Source of the DNA: Peribacillus frigoritolerans_B
GTDB lineage: Bacteria; Bacillota; Bacilli; Bacillales; DSM-1321
Length of the DNA stretch: 64,000 nucleotides
Assembly (NCBI RefSeq): GCF_044762665.1
Contig: NZ_JBIWES010000003.1
Location: 248,001-312,000 of the forward strand
Reading direction: 5' to 3'
The notes below the pieces were generated by a model that did no database searches, had not been told where the DNA came from, and saw nothing but the letters and a program-made list of their open reading frames with translations. The position numbers were made by a program, and so were the translations under genes. This document shows, one piece after another, positions 15,973-25,380 of this stretch (the stretch's first letter is position 1; each line of letters begins with the position of its first letter).

Positions 15973-17519
15973 GCATTTTATCCCTCACGCTTTTTTTGGG
16001 CATCATTTTGTTAACGCTTACAATAACCTATTATTCTTCCAAGAAAACGAAAAATGCCAGTGATTTTTATACTGCCGGCGGTGGATTGACAGCATGGCAG
16101 AATGGATTGGCCGTAGCAGGTGACTTTATGTCAGCCGCTTCTTTCCTGGGAATTACGGGTGCAATCGCACTGATTGGTTTTGATGGCTTTTACATGAGCA
16201 TCGGGAACCTTGTTGCCTTTCTTGTCTTATTGTATCTTGTGTCGGAACCACTTCGCAATCTAGGTAAGTTTACGCTGGCAGACATGATTTCAGCACGCTT
16301 CAAATCAAAAAAAGTCCGAGGGATAGCTGCGGCTAACACACTTGTCATTTCAATCTTTTACATGATTGCCCAACTTGTCGGTGCAGGAGGTTTAATTAAA
16401 CTGCTGCTCGGCATCGATTATTGGCTATCCGTTCTTCTTGTCGGTGTACTGATGACGATTTATGTGATTTTCGGCGGGATGAGAGCGACAAGCTGGGTGC
16501 AGATCACCAAAGCTGTTCTCTTACTAGGAGGTTCCGCCGTGTTGACGTTCATCGTGTTTTCGCGTTTTAATTTCACCATCTCAGAGATGTTCCATCATGT
16601 CCAAACTACAACACCGCTCGGAAAGGATTTTTTGAATCCTGGAAATAAATACACCGATGGACTTGACATGATTTCATTTAATATGTCGCTTGTCCTCGGG
16701 GCAGCAGGCCTCCCGCATTTACTCGTCCGCTTCTTTACAGTAAAGGATGCAGCTACTGCAAGGAAATCCGTCGTTTATTCCACATGGTTTATAGGGATAT
16801 TTTTCATCATGACGATTTTCCTTGGTTTCGGAGCTGCATCTTTCGTCGGGTTTGAGCGGATCGTCGAAGCAAACCCGGCTGGAAACATGGCCGCACCCCT
16901 TCTTGCATTAACCATGGGCGGTGAATTTTTATTCGCCTTCATTTCTGCTGTGGCATTTGCCACGATTTTAGCGGTTGTATCCGGTCTTGTTTTAACGTCG
17001 GCATCCGCTTTTGCACATGATATATACGGTGAAATCATTAAGGAAGGAAATATTACGGAAAAACAGCAAGTGCTCGTTGCCCGATTGGCTTCTGTTGGCG
17101 TAGCGGTCATTTCGATTCTACTTGCTTTATTTGCACAATCAATGAATGTCGCTTTTCTTTCAGTCCTCGCGCTTGGAATTGCTGCCAGTGCCAATTTACC
17201 GATCATCCTTTGCACAATATATTGGAAACGCTTCAACGCAACCGGAGCAATCACAGGAATGTCATTCGGGTTACTTAGCTCCATCATACTGGTGATGCTC
17301 AGCCCCAATGTATGGAATCCGGAACCTGGAATGGGTATTTTCACAGGCGATCCCCTCTTCACGATGAGCAACCCTACCATTTTCACGGTACCGCTCGGCT
17401 TTATTGGAGCTTATTTAGGTACAATCTTGTCAAAGGCAAAAGATGAGGAAAATAGTTTTCCTGAAGTACTGTTCAAATCTAACACCGGATACGGGATAAG
17501 TTCCGCAAAAGACCATTAA
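15969..17519 (+). CDS. Sodium:solute symporter (ActP/PaaL-like), probable phenylacetate uptake
   Basis: A 516-residue SSS-family carrier with about 13 membrane segments and typical motifs (SDFYTAGGG near the N-terminus, GDFMSAASFLG, GGMRATSWVQ, FAAILAVVSGL-type segment). By family it could carry acetate or other monocarboxylates. Its place between divergent paaK and paaI, with a shared operator motif, favours phenylacetate, as for the SSS-family PaaL of Pseudomonas. The substrate is inference. Confidence 0.85.
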   Translation: MSILSLTLFLGIILLTLTITYYSSKKTKNASDFYTAGGGLTAWQNGLAVAGDFMSAASFLGITGAIALIGFDGFYMSIGNLVAFLVLLYLVSEPLRNLGKFTLADMISARFKSKKVRGIAAANTLVISIFYMIAQLVGAGGLIKLLLGIDYWLSVLLVGVLMTIYVIFGGMRATSWVQITKAVLLLGGSAVLTFIVFSRFNFTISEMFHHVQTTTPLGKDFLNPGNKYTDGLDMISFNMSLVLGAAGLPHLLVRFFTVKDAATARKSVVYSTWFIGIFFIMTIFLGFGAASFVGFERIVEANPAGNMAAPLLALTMGGEFLFAFISAVAFATILAVVSGLVLTSASAFAHDIYGEIIKEGNITEKQQVLVARLASVGVAVISILLALFAQSMNVAFLSVLALGIAASANLPIILCTIYWKRFNATGAITGMSFGLLSSIILVMLSPNVWNPEPGMGIFTGDPLFTMSNPTIFTVPLGFIGAYLGTILSKAKDEENSFPEVLFKSNTGYGISSAKDH

Positions 17520-17534
17520 AGAAGGGGGATTTCC

Positions 17535-17981
17535 ATGACCACACATTTAGATCAGGATATTCACGAATTGCATTATGATCAAATCAAACAAGTACTGGTC
17601 GACGAACCATATGCCTCTTTTCTCGGGATGAGATTGACGAAACTCGGTCCCGGCACAGCGGAAGCAGAATTGATTCCAAGTGACCACATGCTAAATAGCC
17701 ACGGAACGGTTCACGGTGCCATTATCTTTTCACTTGCTGATTACGTGTTCGCAGCAGCCAGCAATTCATATGGCAAAATAGCGGTTGGGGTTTCAAACAA
17801 CATCAACTTCTTATCAGCTGGCAAACGCGGTGAGATTTTAACTGCCAGAGCGGAAGAGATCAAGAAAAACCATAAACTGGCATGGTATAAAATAGAGGTG
17901 TTAAATGAAAGGGAACTGATTGCAACAATGGAAGCGATGGTATTCAGGAAAAATCAATATTTTGTCGACCAAGGTGAATAA
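17535..17981 (+). CDS. paaI: PaaI-type hotdog acyl-CoA thioesterase
   Basis: A 148-residue hotdog-fold thioesterase. The signature NSHGTVHGAIIFSLADYVFAAASN includes the active-site Asn, Gly and Asp region of PaaI. PaaI rescues CoA by hydrolysing hydroxylated phenylacetyl-CoA esters when the pathway stalls. It follows the symporter by 15 bases with GAAGGGGGA, and a strong terminator ends the operon. Confidence 0.9.
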   Translation: MTTHLDQDIHELHYDQIKQVLVDEPYASFLGMRLTKLGPGTAEAELIPSDHMLNSHGTVHGAIIFSLADYVFAAASNSYGKIAVGVSNNINFLSAGKRGEILTARAEEIKKNHKLAWYKIEVLNERELIATMEAMVFRKNQYFVDQGE

Positions 17982-17990
17982 GTAACGTTT

Positions 17991-18029
17991 GAAACCGGAC
18001 AAGCAATCCACTTGTCCGGTTTCTTTTTT
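17991..18029 (+). terminator. Strong terminator after paaI
   Basis: A perfect 13-bp stem (GAAACCGGACAAG with CTTGTCCGGTTTC) around a 7-base loop is followed by six T, 9 bases after the stop codon. Confidence 0.95.
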
Positions 18030-18060
18030 GGCCCATGATACCTACTCAGAGCAGTTAAAG

Positions 18061-18086
18061 GGGGGATTTCCGGTCCGGAATCCCCC
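18061..18086. terminator. GC-rich hairpin, possible terminator for the pucG transcript
   Basis: GGGGGATT pairs with AATCCCCC, extended by CCG-GTC-CGG with a single bulged T. The following T run on the minus strand is weak (CCTTTAAC). Confidence 0.45.
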
Positions 18087-18200
18087 TCCTTAAAATGAAT
18101 TCAATTGCTCCAAACCGGATAGGCCTTCTTCTTAGTTATTGACCGCAAAACGGGAATCTATCACTTTAACCACTCCCCACGCTCACTTTCACTTATCCCA

Positions 18201-18281
18201 TCAGTCTGATAAACGATTTTCCTCTATGCCTTCCCAATGAGCGCGGTTAGGTTCGCTGAAATGCACATGGACATCAATTAA
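18201..18281 (-). pseudogene. Allantoinase (allB/pucH) fragment
   Basis: Directly after the pucG stop codon the minus strand encodes LIDVHVHFSEPNRAHWEGIE, which is the zinc-binding N-terminal motif of allantoinases (compare DTHVHFNEPGRTEWEG in the intact allantoinase at 26598-27950). After about 25 codons the frame leaves homology and stops at 18201. There is no start codon. It is a relic left by deletion of the rest of the gene. Confidence 0.8.
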
Positions 18282-19544
18282 TCAAAGAGATCCTCCTGAT
18301 GCTACCATTTTCTCCTTCTTTCCTGCATATACATCCAGCGCAGCCTGCAAAGCCTCTCCCCGATTAACTTGGAACCCCAGGCGCAAAAGGACAGCTTCCA
18401 AGGAGGCCAATACAAACAGGATGTTTTCTTTCCTGCAACTGAATCCCATGGTCCCAATCCTCCAGATTTTCCCGTGAAGCGGACCAAACGAGGAAGCGAT
18501 TTCGATACCAAATTCATTCAACAGCATGGCTCTTACAGCTTCTCCATCGATTCCTTTTGGAATTTCGATGCAAGTTACACACGGAAGTTTGTTTTTCCCA
18601 TCCCCGAATAACGTAAGTCCCATTGCCTTGATCCCTTCAACGAGAGCAGCTTCATGGAGTTCATGACGGGCAAAGCGTGTTTCCAAACCTTCTTCGAGCA
18701 CAAGGCGCAATCCTTCACGTAACGCATAAATCATGGAAGTAGCTTCTGTATGGTGATTCAAACGGCGCGGTCCCCAATAATCCTGCAGCATGCTTAAATC
18801 GAAATAATTACTGGTGATCTGACGGCTGAGCGAAACCTTTTGATTGTCTTCATCCGTCGCAATACCACGTTCCACCTTTTTGCGGGACTGGATGATATCT
18901 TCTATTCGTTCATTATACGTAATCGGTGCCATACCGGAAGGAACGGACAAGCATTTTTGTGTCCCTCCTATCAATCCATCAATGCACCATTCATCCACCT
19001 TAACATCGGTTCCCCCGATGGAGGCAACCGCATCCACCACAAGCAGGACACCCAATTCACGGCAGGCCCATCCGATTTCCTTCAAAGGCTGCATACAACC
19101 AGTGGAGGTTTCCCCATGGACGATTGCTGTTATTTTAGGGGAGACTTTCTTGATTTCCGCAATGACTGCTTGCGGTTCGAACACCTCTCCCCAAGGACAT
19201 TCCATCGTATGGACTTCAGCTCCGTATCGCTCACAAATTTCCACCAATAAATGACCGAACCTTCCGAATATAGGAACCAGGACCTTATCCCCCGGCTCAA
19301 TGATGCTGCATAGAATCGCTTCATTACCGGATCTTGAGGTGCCATCAATCGGGAACGCCCATTTATTTTTCGTTTGAAAAACCAATCGCAGCATTTCCAT
19401 CACTTCATTCATGATAGTGGTGAATGCAGGATCGAATTGCCCTAATATCGGTGTGCTCATCGCCCTTAAAACACGCGGGTCAACTTCGACAGGCCCTGGT
19501 GTCATGATCGTTCTCATCGGTGCATTCAATTCTGAATATGCCAT
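18282..19544 (-). CDS. pucG: (S)-ureidoglycine:glyoxylate aminotransferase-type PLP enzyme
   Basis: A 420-residue class V aminotransferase starting at MAYSELNAPMRTIMTPGPVEV. AAGGAG lies 9 bases before this ATG; the longer frame begins with TTG inside that ribosome binding site. The PLP lysine is in GGTQKCLSVPSG. The N-terminus (TPGPVEVDPRVLRAMSTPILGQFDP) is as in Bacillus PucG, which converts ureidoglycine plus glyoxylate to oxalurate and glycine. Alanine-glyoxylate transaminases are close relatives. It sits between two ureide pseudogenes, which supports a ureide origin. It appears intact. Confidence 0.82.
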   Translation of the reverse strand: MAYSELNAPMRTIMTPGPVEVDPRVLRAMSTPILGQFDPAFTTIMNEVMEMLRLVFQTKNKWAFPIDGTSRSGNEAILCSIIEPGDKVLVPIFGRFGHLLVEICERYGAEVHTMECPWGEVFEPQAVIAEIKKVSPKITAIVHGETSTGCMQPLKEIGWACRELGVLLVVDAVASIGGTDVKVDEWCIDGLIGGTQKCLSVPSGMAPITYNERIEDIIQSRKKVERGIATDEDNQKVSLSRQITSNYFDLSMLQDYWGPRRLNHHTEATSMIYALREGLRLVLEEGLETRFARHELHEAALVEGIKAMGLTLFGDGKNKLPCVTCIEIPKGIDGEAVRAMLLNEFGIEIASSFGPLHGKIWRIGTMGFSCRKENILFVLASLEAVLLRLGFQVNRGEALQAALDVYAGKKEKMVASGGSL

Positions 19545-19564
19545 TTTAACCAACTCCTTCAATA

Positions 19565-20209
19565 GGCTAATTTATAAGGTATTTCACTTAAAACTTCGAT
19601 TCCCTTATTCATATCCGCAACACTCGTAAACTCCTTAGGTGAATGGCTGATCCCCCCTTACTTGGAACGAACAGCAAGTAAGTCGGACAAAACGAACAAA
19701 ATACCTGTGCATCATGGCCGGCCCCGCTGACCATATCTTGGTATGGCCAACTGTCGCAACTAAACCCGGTCCATGCCTTTCGCTTTTTTCTTTAAAAAAG
19801 AAATGAATTCCGAAGCAGAACCGACAGCATCCTTCTCGTATGACACGGGAGTGGTGCCTGCATGATAACTCTCACCAATGAATTTCACCCTGTAACGTCG
19901 CTGTCCGACAATATGGCTGACGACCCCATATCCGACGTCATATTCCCCCCATCCTTGACCGTGTCTATATGAATGATTCCACCGGAGGGATCCGTTCCCT
20001 TATGCCTGCCAAACAAGTTGCCTACACTTTAAAAATATGTATAAGGTTTTCTTTTTCCATCTCAGCTTTCATTGCCTGCTGAGCGCTCATCCATTCCTTG
20101 AAATATAATAACCGGGTCACCCCATTACTCTCTGTTGACCCGAAAGCATTCTATCATCGAACGCAACATCATCCTTTTCATCAATGAATTTTTCGTTTTG
20201 ATTGACCAT
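19565..20209 (-). pseudogene. Decayed allantoate amidohydrolase (allC/pucF type)
   Basis: Pieces of an M20-family allantoate amidohydrolase lie in order but in changing frames. They are an N-terminal MVNQNEKFIDEKDD with GGAGGG upstream, EWMSAQQAMKAEMEKE, NLFGRHKGTDPSGG, IVGQRRYRVKFIGESYHAGTTP, DMVSGAGHDAQ, and a C-terminal FVPSKGGISHSPKEFTSV. Several frameshifts and internal deletions reduce about 1.2 kb to about 0.65 kb. An intact paralogue lies at 30826-32076. Confidence 0.85.
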
Positions 20210-20886
20210 CACATCGCTTCCCTCCACAATACCCATTCACGGTAAGAATATTCACAAAATTTTTGTCATCTATTATTTTACTTGCTTTCGCATTTAACTT
20301 CATTGACAATTCTGTTAGTATTTCAGTGTTTTTTTGTGCAAAATAACCAACTGAAAGCAAACCAATAATGTGTATAATATACAGATTTCTATGATCAAAA
20401 GAAGTGGCACTTATTGTTAAGTTAGCACCTTATATATTTCACGGCTATTTTTTGATAAATTAAGATACTAGTTCTACTTATGCGATCCAAATTAAATTCT
20501 GATGGTCTGCGAACCTAAAAAGGTGAATTAATCTTGTTACATCTAATTCACATATGTATACTTAGCTTCTTTCTTTTTATAAAAAATTAGACCAAAATGG
20601 GGAACAAGTAATCTTGATCACTTGTTCCCCATTTTATCGAATAATCACTTATTTTGACCCAAATTTCTTATGTTGACTTTAAAAACATTTTATTATGATT
20701 AATGATTCAACATCTTGATTTTAGTTCAGGCTTTATCGTAACTTTATTGCGGGATACCCCAACACTTTAACCTAAAACCCTAACTAAATAAATAGAATGA
20801 GACAATTATTTTTTCCTACGCAAAGCTTTATGAATGTAATAACATTGCATCCCGGTTGGTCTGAATGCCCCAGAAATCACTTATTG
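20210..20886. other. AT-rich gene-free stretch
   Basis: About 680 bases between the allC relic and malate synthase hold no convincing gene. Apart from the strong hairpin at 20594-20635 I see only AT-rich sequence. The relic's ribosome binding site falls at its left edge. Confidence 0.6.
20594..20635. terminator. 16-bp perfect hairpin downstream of malate synthase
   Basis: AAAATGGGGAACAAGT (20594-20609) pairs perfectly with ACTTGTTCCCCATTTT (20620-20635) over a 10-base loop. It lies about 250 bases past the malate synthase stop; on the minus strand GGTCTAATTTTTT follows. A distal terminator is the likeliest reading. Confidence 0.6.
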
Positions 20887-23055
20887 TTACAACTTGTTTT
20901 TCTTCGCTTCAATGCGTCGTCGATGCAGGATAGGCTCAGTATACCCACTTGGTTGGTTATAGCCTTGAAACACTAGGTCGCATGCCGCTTGAAACGCCAC
21001 TGAGCTGTCGTAGTTTTCCGCGATACATTGATATGCTGAATCTCCAGTGTTTTGTTCATCCACTACTTTAGCCATTCGGTGTAAAGTCTCCAAAACCTGT
21101 CCTTTTGTACAAATTCCGTGGTGAAGCCAGTTAGCGATATGCTGACTCGAAATTCTTAGTGTGGCACGATCTTCCATCAAACCTACATTGTTGATATCGG
21201 GTACTTTAGAACAACCAATTCCTTGTTCTACCCAACGTACAACATAACCGAGGATACCTTGTGCATTGTTATCTAGCTCTTGCTGAATTTCTTCCGGACT
21301 CCATTCGGGGTTTTGAGCCACTGGGATTTCTAAAATATCATCAAGTAAATTTTCTGGATTCTTTTTCAACTCTTCTTGTACCTTTTTTACATCCACTTGA
21401 TGATAATGAAGAGCATGCAATGTCGCTGCAGTTGGTGAAGGCACCCATGCTGTATTCGCCCCTGCTTTCAGATGGCCAATCTTTTGCGTTAGCATTTCCG
21501 CCATCATATCAGGTATTGCCCACATTCCTTTACCAATTTGAGCTCGACCTTGAAAACCGGTTGCTAGACCTACATTGACATTCGATTTTTCATAACCTTG
21601 TAGCCATTTTGATCTTTTCATGTTATTTTTGAGAATCATAGGTCCGGCTTCCATAGAAGTATGAATTTCGTCTCCCGTTCGATCTAAGAATCCGGTATTA
21701 ATAAATGCCACTCTTTCTTTAACTTGGCGGATACAAGCTTTCAAGTTTAATGAAGTTCGGCGTTCTTCGTCCATAACACCAATTTTCAGTGTATTTCTCT
21801 GTAGACCAAGCATGTCTTCCACACGATCAAAGAGTTCATTGGCAAAAGCCACCTCTTCGGATCCATGCATTTTTGGCTTAACGATATAGACTGATCCTTT
21901 AGATGAATTTTGATATTTACCATTCCCCAACAGGGAATGTTTGGCAAGTAAACTAGTCATGACTGTATCCATAATCCCTTCAGGAATTTCCTCACCATTT
22001 GCATCTAGGACAGCGTTTGTGGTCATTAAGTGTCCCACGTTACGGACAAACATAAGTGAACGACCAGGCAAAGAGAATTCTTCTCCATCTGGTGCTCTGT
22101 ATAAACGATCCGGGTTCATTGTACGTGTCATCGTTTTATTATCCTTTTTGAAAGTTACAGTCAGATCACCCCTCATAAGCCCTAACCAATTTCGATATAC
22201 CAGGACTTTATCATCGGCATCCACTGCGGCAACAGAATCCTCACAATCCATTATGGTCGTAAGAGTAGATTCCATTAGAATGTCCTTAACGCCTGCTTTA
22301 TCTACTTTACCGATCAGGTGGCTTCGATCAATCTGAATTTCAAAATGCAACCCATTATTTTTTAATAATATAGCCGATGGCTTTTCATATTCACCTTGAA
22401 TGCCAACTAGCTTTGATTCCTCTACTAAACTCGTAATTTCTCCATCTTTGAGTGTAACAGCTAATTTCCCATCTACTACTGCATATTTCACAGCATCTTT
22501 ATGTGAATGATCCTTTAAAGGAGTTACTTGATCAAGAAAATCCTTTGCAAATGAAATGACTTCTCCACCGCGTACTTCATTGTAGCTCCCTTCTCGGTAG
22601 GCTCCTCCTTTTTCGCTAATAACATCTGTTCCATAAAGGGCATTATAAAGGCTTCCCCACCTTGCATTTGAAGCGTTAATAGCATAACGAGCATTATCAA
22701 CCGGAACAACTAGCTGCGGCCCAGCTTGGAAGGCTATTTCATCATCTACCCCTTCTGTCGTAATATGAAAGTCTTCTACTTCAGGTTCGAGATAGCCAAT
22801 TTCTTGTAAAAATGATTTATATTTAGCAAAGTCAATCTCTTTATTTTCTCTATGCCATATATTTATTTTGGTTTGAATTTCATCACGACGAGCTAACAAT
22901 TTTTTATTTTTTGGAGACATGTCATGCACCAATTTTTCAAAATCAACCCAAAATTGTTCCTGATTCAGTTGGCTTCCAGATAGCCCATCTTTATTGATAA
23001 ATTCAAAAAGGACCGGAGCCACTTGAAGATTACCAACTTTTACATATTCCCCCAT
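20887..23055 (-). CDS. glcB: Malate synthase G
   Basis: A 722-residue protein, the normal size of malate synthase G. It contains MESTLTTIMDCEDSVAAVDADDK, where the acidic metal-site residues lie, and WVPSPTAATLHALHYH and YTEPILHRRR near the C-terminus. It condenses glyoxylate with acetyl-CoA to malate. In this window it links glyoxylate released from ureides, and acetyl-CoA from phenylacetate, to the TCA cycle. AAAGGAGGA precedes ATG 23055. It looks like a single-gene unit. Confidence 0.95.
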   Translation of the reverse strand: MGEYVKVGNLQVAPVLFEFINKDGLSGSQLNQEQFWVDFEKLVHDMSPKNKKLLARRDEIQTKINIWHRENKEIDFAKYKSFLQEIGYLEPEVEDFHITTEGVDDEIAFQAGPQLVVPVDNARYAINASNARWGSLYNALYGTDVISEKGGAYREGSYNEVRGGEVISFAKDFLDQVTPLKDHSHKDAVKYAVVDGKLAVTLKDGEITSLVEESKLVGIQGEYEKPSAILLKNNGLHFEIQIDRSHLIGKVDKAGVKDILMESTLTTIMDCEDSVAAVDADDKVLVYRNWLGLMRGDLTVTFKKDNKTMTRTMNPDRLYRAPDGEEFSLPGRSLMFVRNVGHLMTTNAVLDANGEEIPEGIMDTVMTSLLAKHSLLGNGKYQNSSKGSVYIVKPKMHGSEEVAFANELFDRVEDMLGLQRNTLKIGVMDEERRTSLNLKACIRQVKERVAFINTGFLDRTGDEIHTSMEAGPMILKNNMKRSKWLQGYEKSNVNVGLATGFQGRAQIGKGMWAIPDMMAEMLTQKIGHLKAGANTAWVPSPTAATLHALHYHQVDVKKVQEELKKNPENLLDDILEIPVAQNPEWSPEEIQQELDNNAQGILGYVVRWVEQGIGCSKVPDINNVGLMEDRATLRISSQHIANWLHHGICTKGQVLETLHRMAKVVDEQNTGDSAYQCIAENYDSSVAFQAACDLVFQGYNQPSGYTEPILHRRRIEAKKNKL

Positions 23056-23320
23056 GGTGTATTCCTCCTTTAAAAATTAGTTTGACACCCGGCATACGCC
23101 GAGAAGAATTATCTTAAACCAGGTGATCTCTTCTACATTTGAATGGGTTCAATACTTAATTTGTTATCGATTAATCAAGTTTTCAATTTATCGTTTTGTT
23201 TTCTTATAATCAATTTCAAGTTTATCGTTAGAAAGTTAAACATCGCCTTCAACACATGTCCATTTTTTAATAATCACCTTTTGTTGTTGCTCATTATCCA
23301 TTTTCAGGTAGATAAATCGG

Positions 23321-24640
23321 TCACTGTCCTACTTCCAACTTATTTGTTAACTTATTCCAATCAATAAGTTTTTCCAAAAAGATCGATATAATGACACCCA
23401 TAATGAGACCATTTGTAATGAAAGGCTGCAAGAGGACAGGAATACTGCCGAATAATGCTGGAGGGATATTCATAATGCTAACTCCAACTAGGACTGGTCC
23501 AGCTAAACGGAGTATCGTTTCAGAGTTGAATAACGTTCCTTTTAGGCTGTTTAATGCTGTCCCAAACAATTGTAGGTATGCGACAAATAAAACAGCGTTA
23601 CCTATTGTTAGTGGTATCGTTCCTAAGAATCTCCCTAATGGCGGAATAACTCCAAGGAGAGTAAACAAGAATCCGCTTATAATGAATGGCCCTCGTTTAA
23701 ATAATTTGGTACTTTGTAAAAACCCTATTGTAGATGTAAATGGTGTAAAAGGGACCAAGCCAAAAATCGAAGTGATAAACGCAAAAATACCTGTTACAAA
23801 AATAGATCTCCTGTATTGACTATGTTCCACCTTTTCCTTGTAAACATCTGCAACAGCTTGAATGGAAGCGAAAGAATTCGTTAAATTCAAAAGGACCGCA
23901 AAAAAGGAGACAAAAATAATACCAATATTCAAGTTTGGAGTTCCAAGGGGAAAGAAAGTGAATGCCATACCTGAAGAGCTAGCCGTCTGAAGATCTGAAG
24001 GGAAAATAATTCGATATAATGACCATCCTACGATAATTCCGATTAGGATTGAGAAATTGCTTAGTATTTTCCCTCCTTTAATCCTTAAAAAGCCAACGAA
24101 TATGACAATCAAGATTGAAAACAAACTGACAGGGAGATCAATTGTTCCACTTTCGGTTATTTTAAACATACCTTTGAAGAAAATAAAGATGAGCTGAAAG
24201 GTTAGCAAGAATATATAAACACTTATCACCATCGGCTTAATTACTTTCTGTATGATATAAATCAGGTTAAATGCCGCAAGCAGTACGGTTACAGCTCCAG
24301 CCAGCAAAATGCCTGTTGCAATTCCTCCTCCTACGGTTGCAAAATCCAATCCGAGTGCAGATGCAGAGATGCCCATATTTATCATCAGACCCCACATTAG
24401 CCCCGAATGGCTATCCAATAATGGATAACGATGCCCAATCCATGCCTGCAGAATACAGGCTATTCCTGTAAAGATAAAGGAGCACCTTATCGTCATTTCA
24501 ATTGTTTCTGCAGGAAGCTGGAATGCTGCCCCTACAGAAATTGGTACGACAACCGTATTGGCAAAAATAAAAAAAAGCCACTGTAAAGAGGACAATAATG
24601 TTACAGTAACTCCTTGCTGTGTCATCTTAATCATCACCAT
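23321..24640 (-). CDS. NCS2-family nucleobase/ureide permease
   Basis: A 439-residue carrier with 12-14 hydrophobic segments. It fits the nucleobase:cation symporter-2 fold, including an N-terminal Gln-rich segment (LLSSLQWLFFIFANTVVVPISVG) and LLDSHSGLMWGLM. Relatives carry uracil, xanthine or uric acid, or are uncharacterised YbbY-type proteins found in allantoin clusters. Position beside the allantoin genes suggests a purine or ureide. The start is uncertain: ATG at 24640 has poor ribosome binding sequence and ATG at 24625 (MTQQGV) has GGTGATG upstream. Confidence 0.82.
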   Translation of the reverse strand: MVMIKMTQQGVTVTLLSSLQWLFFIFANTVVVPISVGAAFQLPAETIEMTIRCSFIFTGIACILQAWIGHRYPLLDSHSGLMWGLMINMGISASALGLDFATVGGGIATGILLAGAVTVLLAAFNLIYIIQKVIKPMVISVYIFLLTFQLIFIFFKGMFKITESGTIDLPVSLFSILIVIFVGFLRIKGGKILSNFSILIGIIVGWSLYRIIFPSDLQTASSSGMAFTFFPLGTPNLNIGIIFVSFFAVLLNLTNSFASIQAVADVYKEKVEHSQYRRSIFVTGIFAFITSIFGLVPFTPFTSTIGFLQSTKLFKRGPFIISGFLFTLLGVIPPLGRFLGTIPLTIGNAVLFVAYLQLFGTALNSLKGTLFNSETILRLAGPVLVGVSIMNIPPALFGSIPVLLQPFITNGLIMGVIISIFLEKLIDWNKLTNKLEVGQ

Positions 24641-24762
24641 TTCCGATTTCTGGATTTTTTATAAAATCTGTTTGCGAGAATTCTTAAAAGTATTGATTTC
24701 CTTTGGAATCCATAGTTTCTTCGTAAAAATTGCAAATCATCTCTTTTTATAAATAAAAATAT

Positions 24763-24799
24763 AAGCGAAGCGCTGTTTTCATTACAATCGCTTCGCCTT
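24763..24799 (-). terminator. Terminator after the cupin gene
   Basis: AAGCGAAGCG (24763-24772) pairs with CGCTTCGCCTT (24789-24799). On the minus strand the stem is followed by ATATTTTTATTT. It separates the cupin from the downstream NCS2 permease. Confidence 0.75.
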
Positions 24800-24868
24800 A
24801 ATCACTTTTTTTGTTTTTTGAAAGAAGAAACTTTTATTTTGTAATTGTTTAATAACCTTAGCCTTTTT

Positions 24869-25252
24869 CTAATATCTTGTTATATCCATAGGCAATGCCC
24901 CTGCAGCAAAGCCTACAAACATGAATCGACTGTTTCCTGTATTACGCATTCCATGAATTTGATTAGGCTTGGCCAATACTACCATTCCTTTTCTGATCGT
25001 AATCTCATTCTCTAGATCAGGAAAGTATGTTCCTTCCCCCTCAATGCAAACCCAAATATCATCAACATTCGAATGAGAATGTAAAAATACTTCCTGCTCA
25101 GGTTCAAGACACCAAACTGCCCCAACAGTTTTATCCGTTTCATAGAAATAATTTTTTTGTGGTGCATTAGAATCGAATTTTGCTATTTTATCGATTTCAA
25201 AAACTCTTTCCTCTATTATCGACTTTTTGTTCGAAATTACATTCTGGTCCAT
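24869..25252 (-). CDS. Single-domain cupin protein
   Basis: A 127-residue cupin with both motifs: motif 1 around EVFLHSHSNVDDIWVCIEGEG and motif 2 around LAKPNQIHGMRNTG, with His residues in place for a metal. It lies downstream of allE in the ureide cluster, so a role with ureidoglycine or ureidoglycolate is possible, but it is not AllA (ureidoglycolate lyase), which has a different sequence and is longer. AGAGGTG precedes ATG. A terminator follows. Function unknown. Confidence 0.75.
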   Translation of the reverse strand: MDQNVISNKKSIIEERVFEIDKIAKFDSNAPQKNYFYETDKTVGAVWCLEPEQEVFLHSHSNVDDIWVCIEGEGTYFPDLENEITIRKGMVVLAKPNQIHGMRNTGNSRFMFVGFAAGALPMDITRY

Positions 25253-25380
25253 ATCTCAGCACCTCTTTCATATTTAATGGTTTTGAATTACACTTACCAG
25301 ATCTCCCTAAAATACAATTCTGCCCGCATTAAATCTCTTGAAGTTGGCATTTACGCATTTCTTCTAATTGATGTGACCTT

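Noticed and set aside
18844..19254. Two 136-codon plus-strand frames within pucG
   Set aside because: Both are antisense to the conserved aminotransferase core, including the PLP lysine region.
24869..25252. Calling the small cupin ureidoglycolate lyase (AllA)
   Set aside because: Length and motifs are those of a generic single-domain cupin; the AllA pattern is absent.
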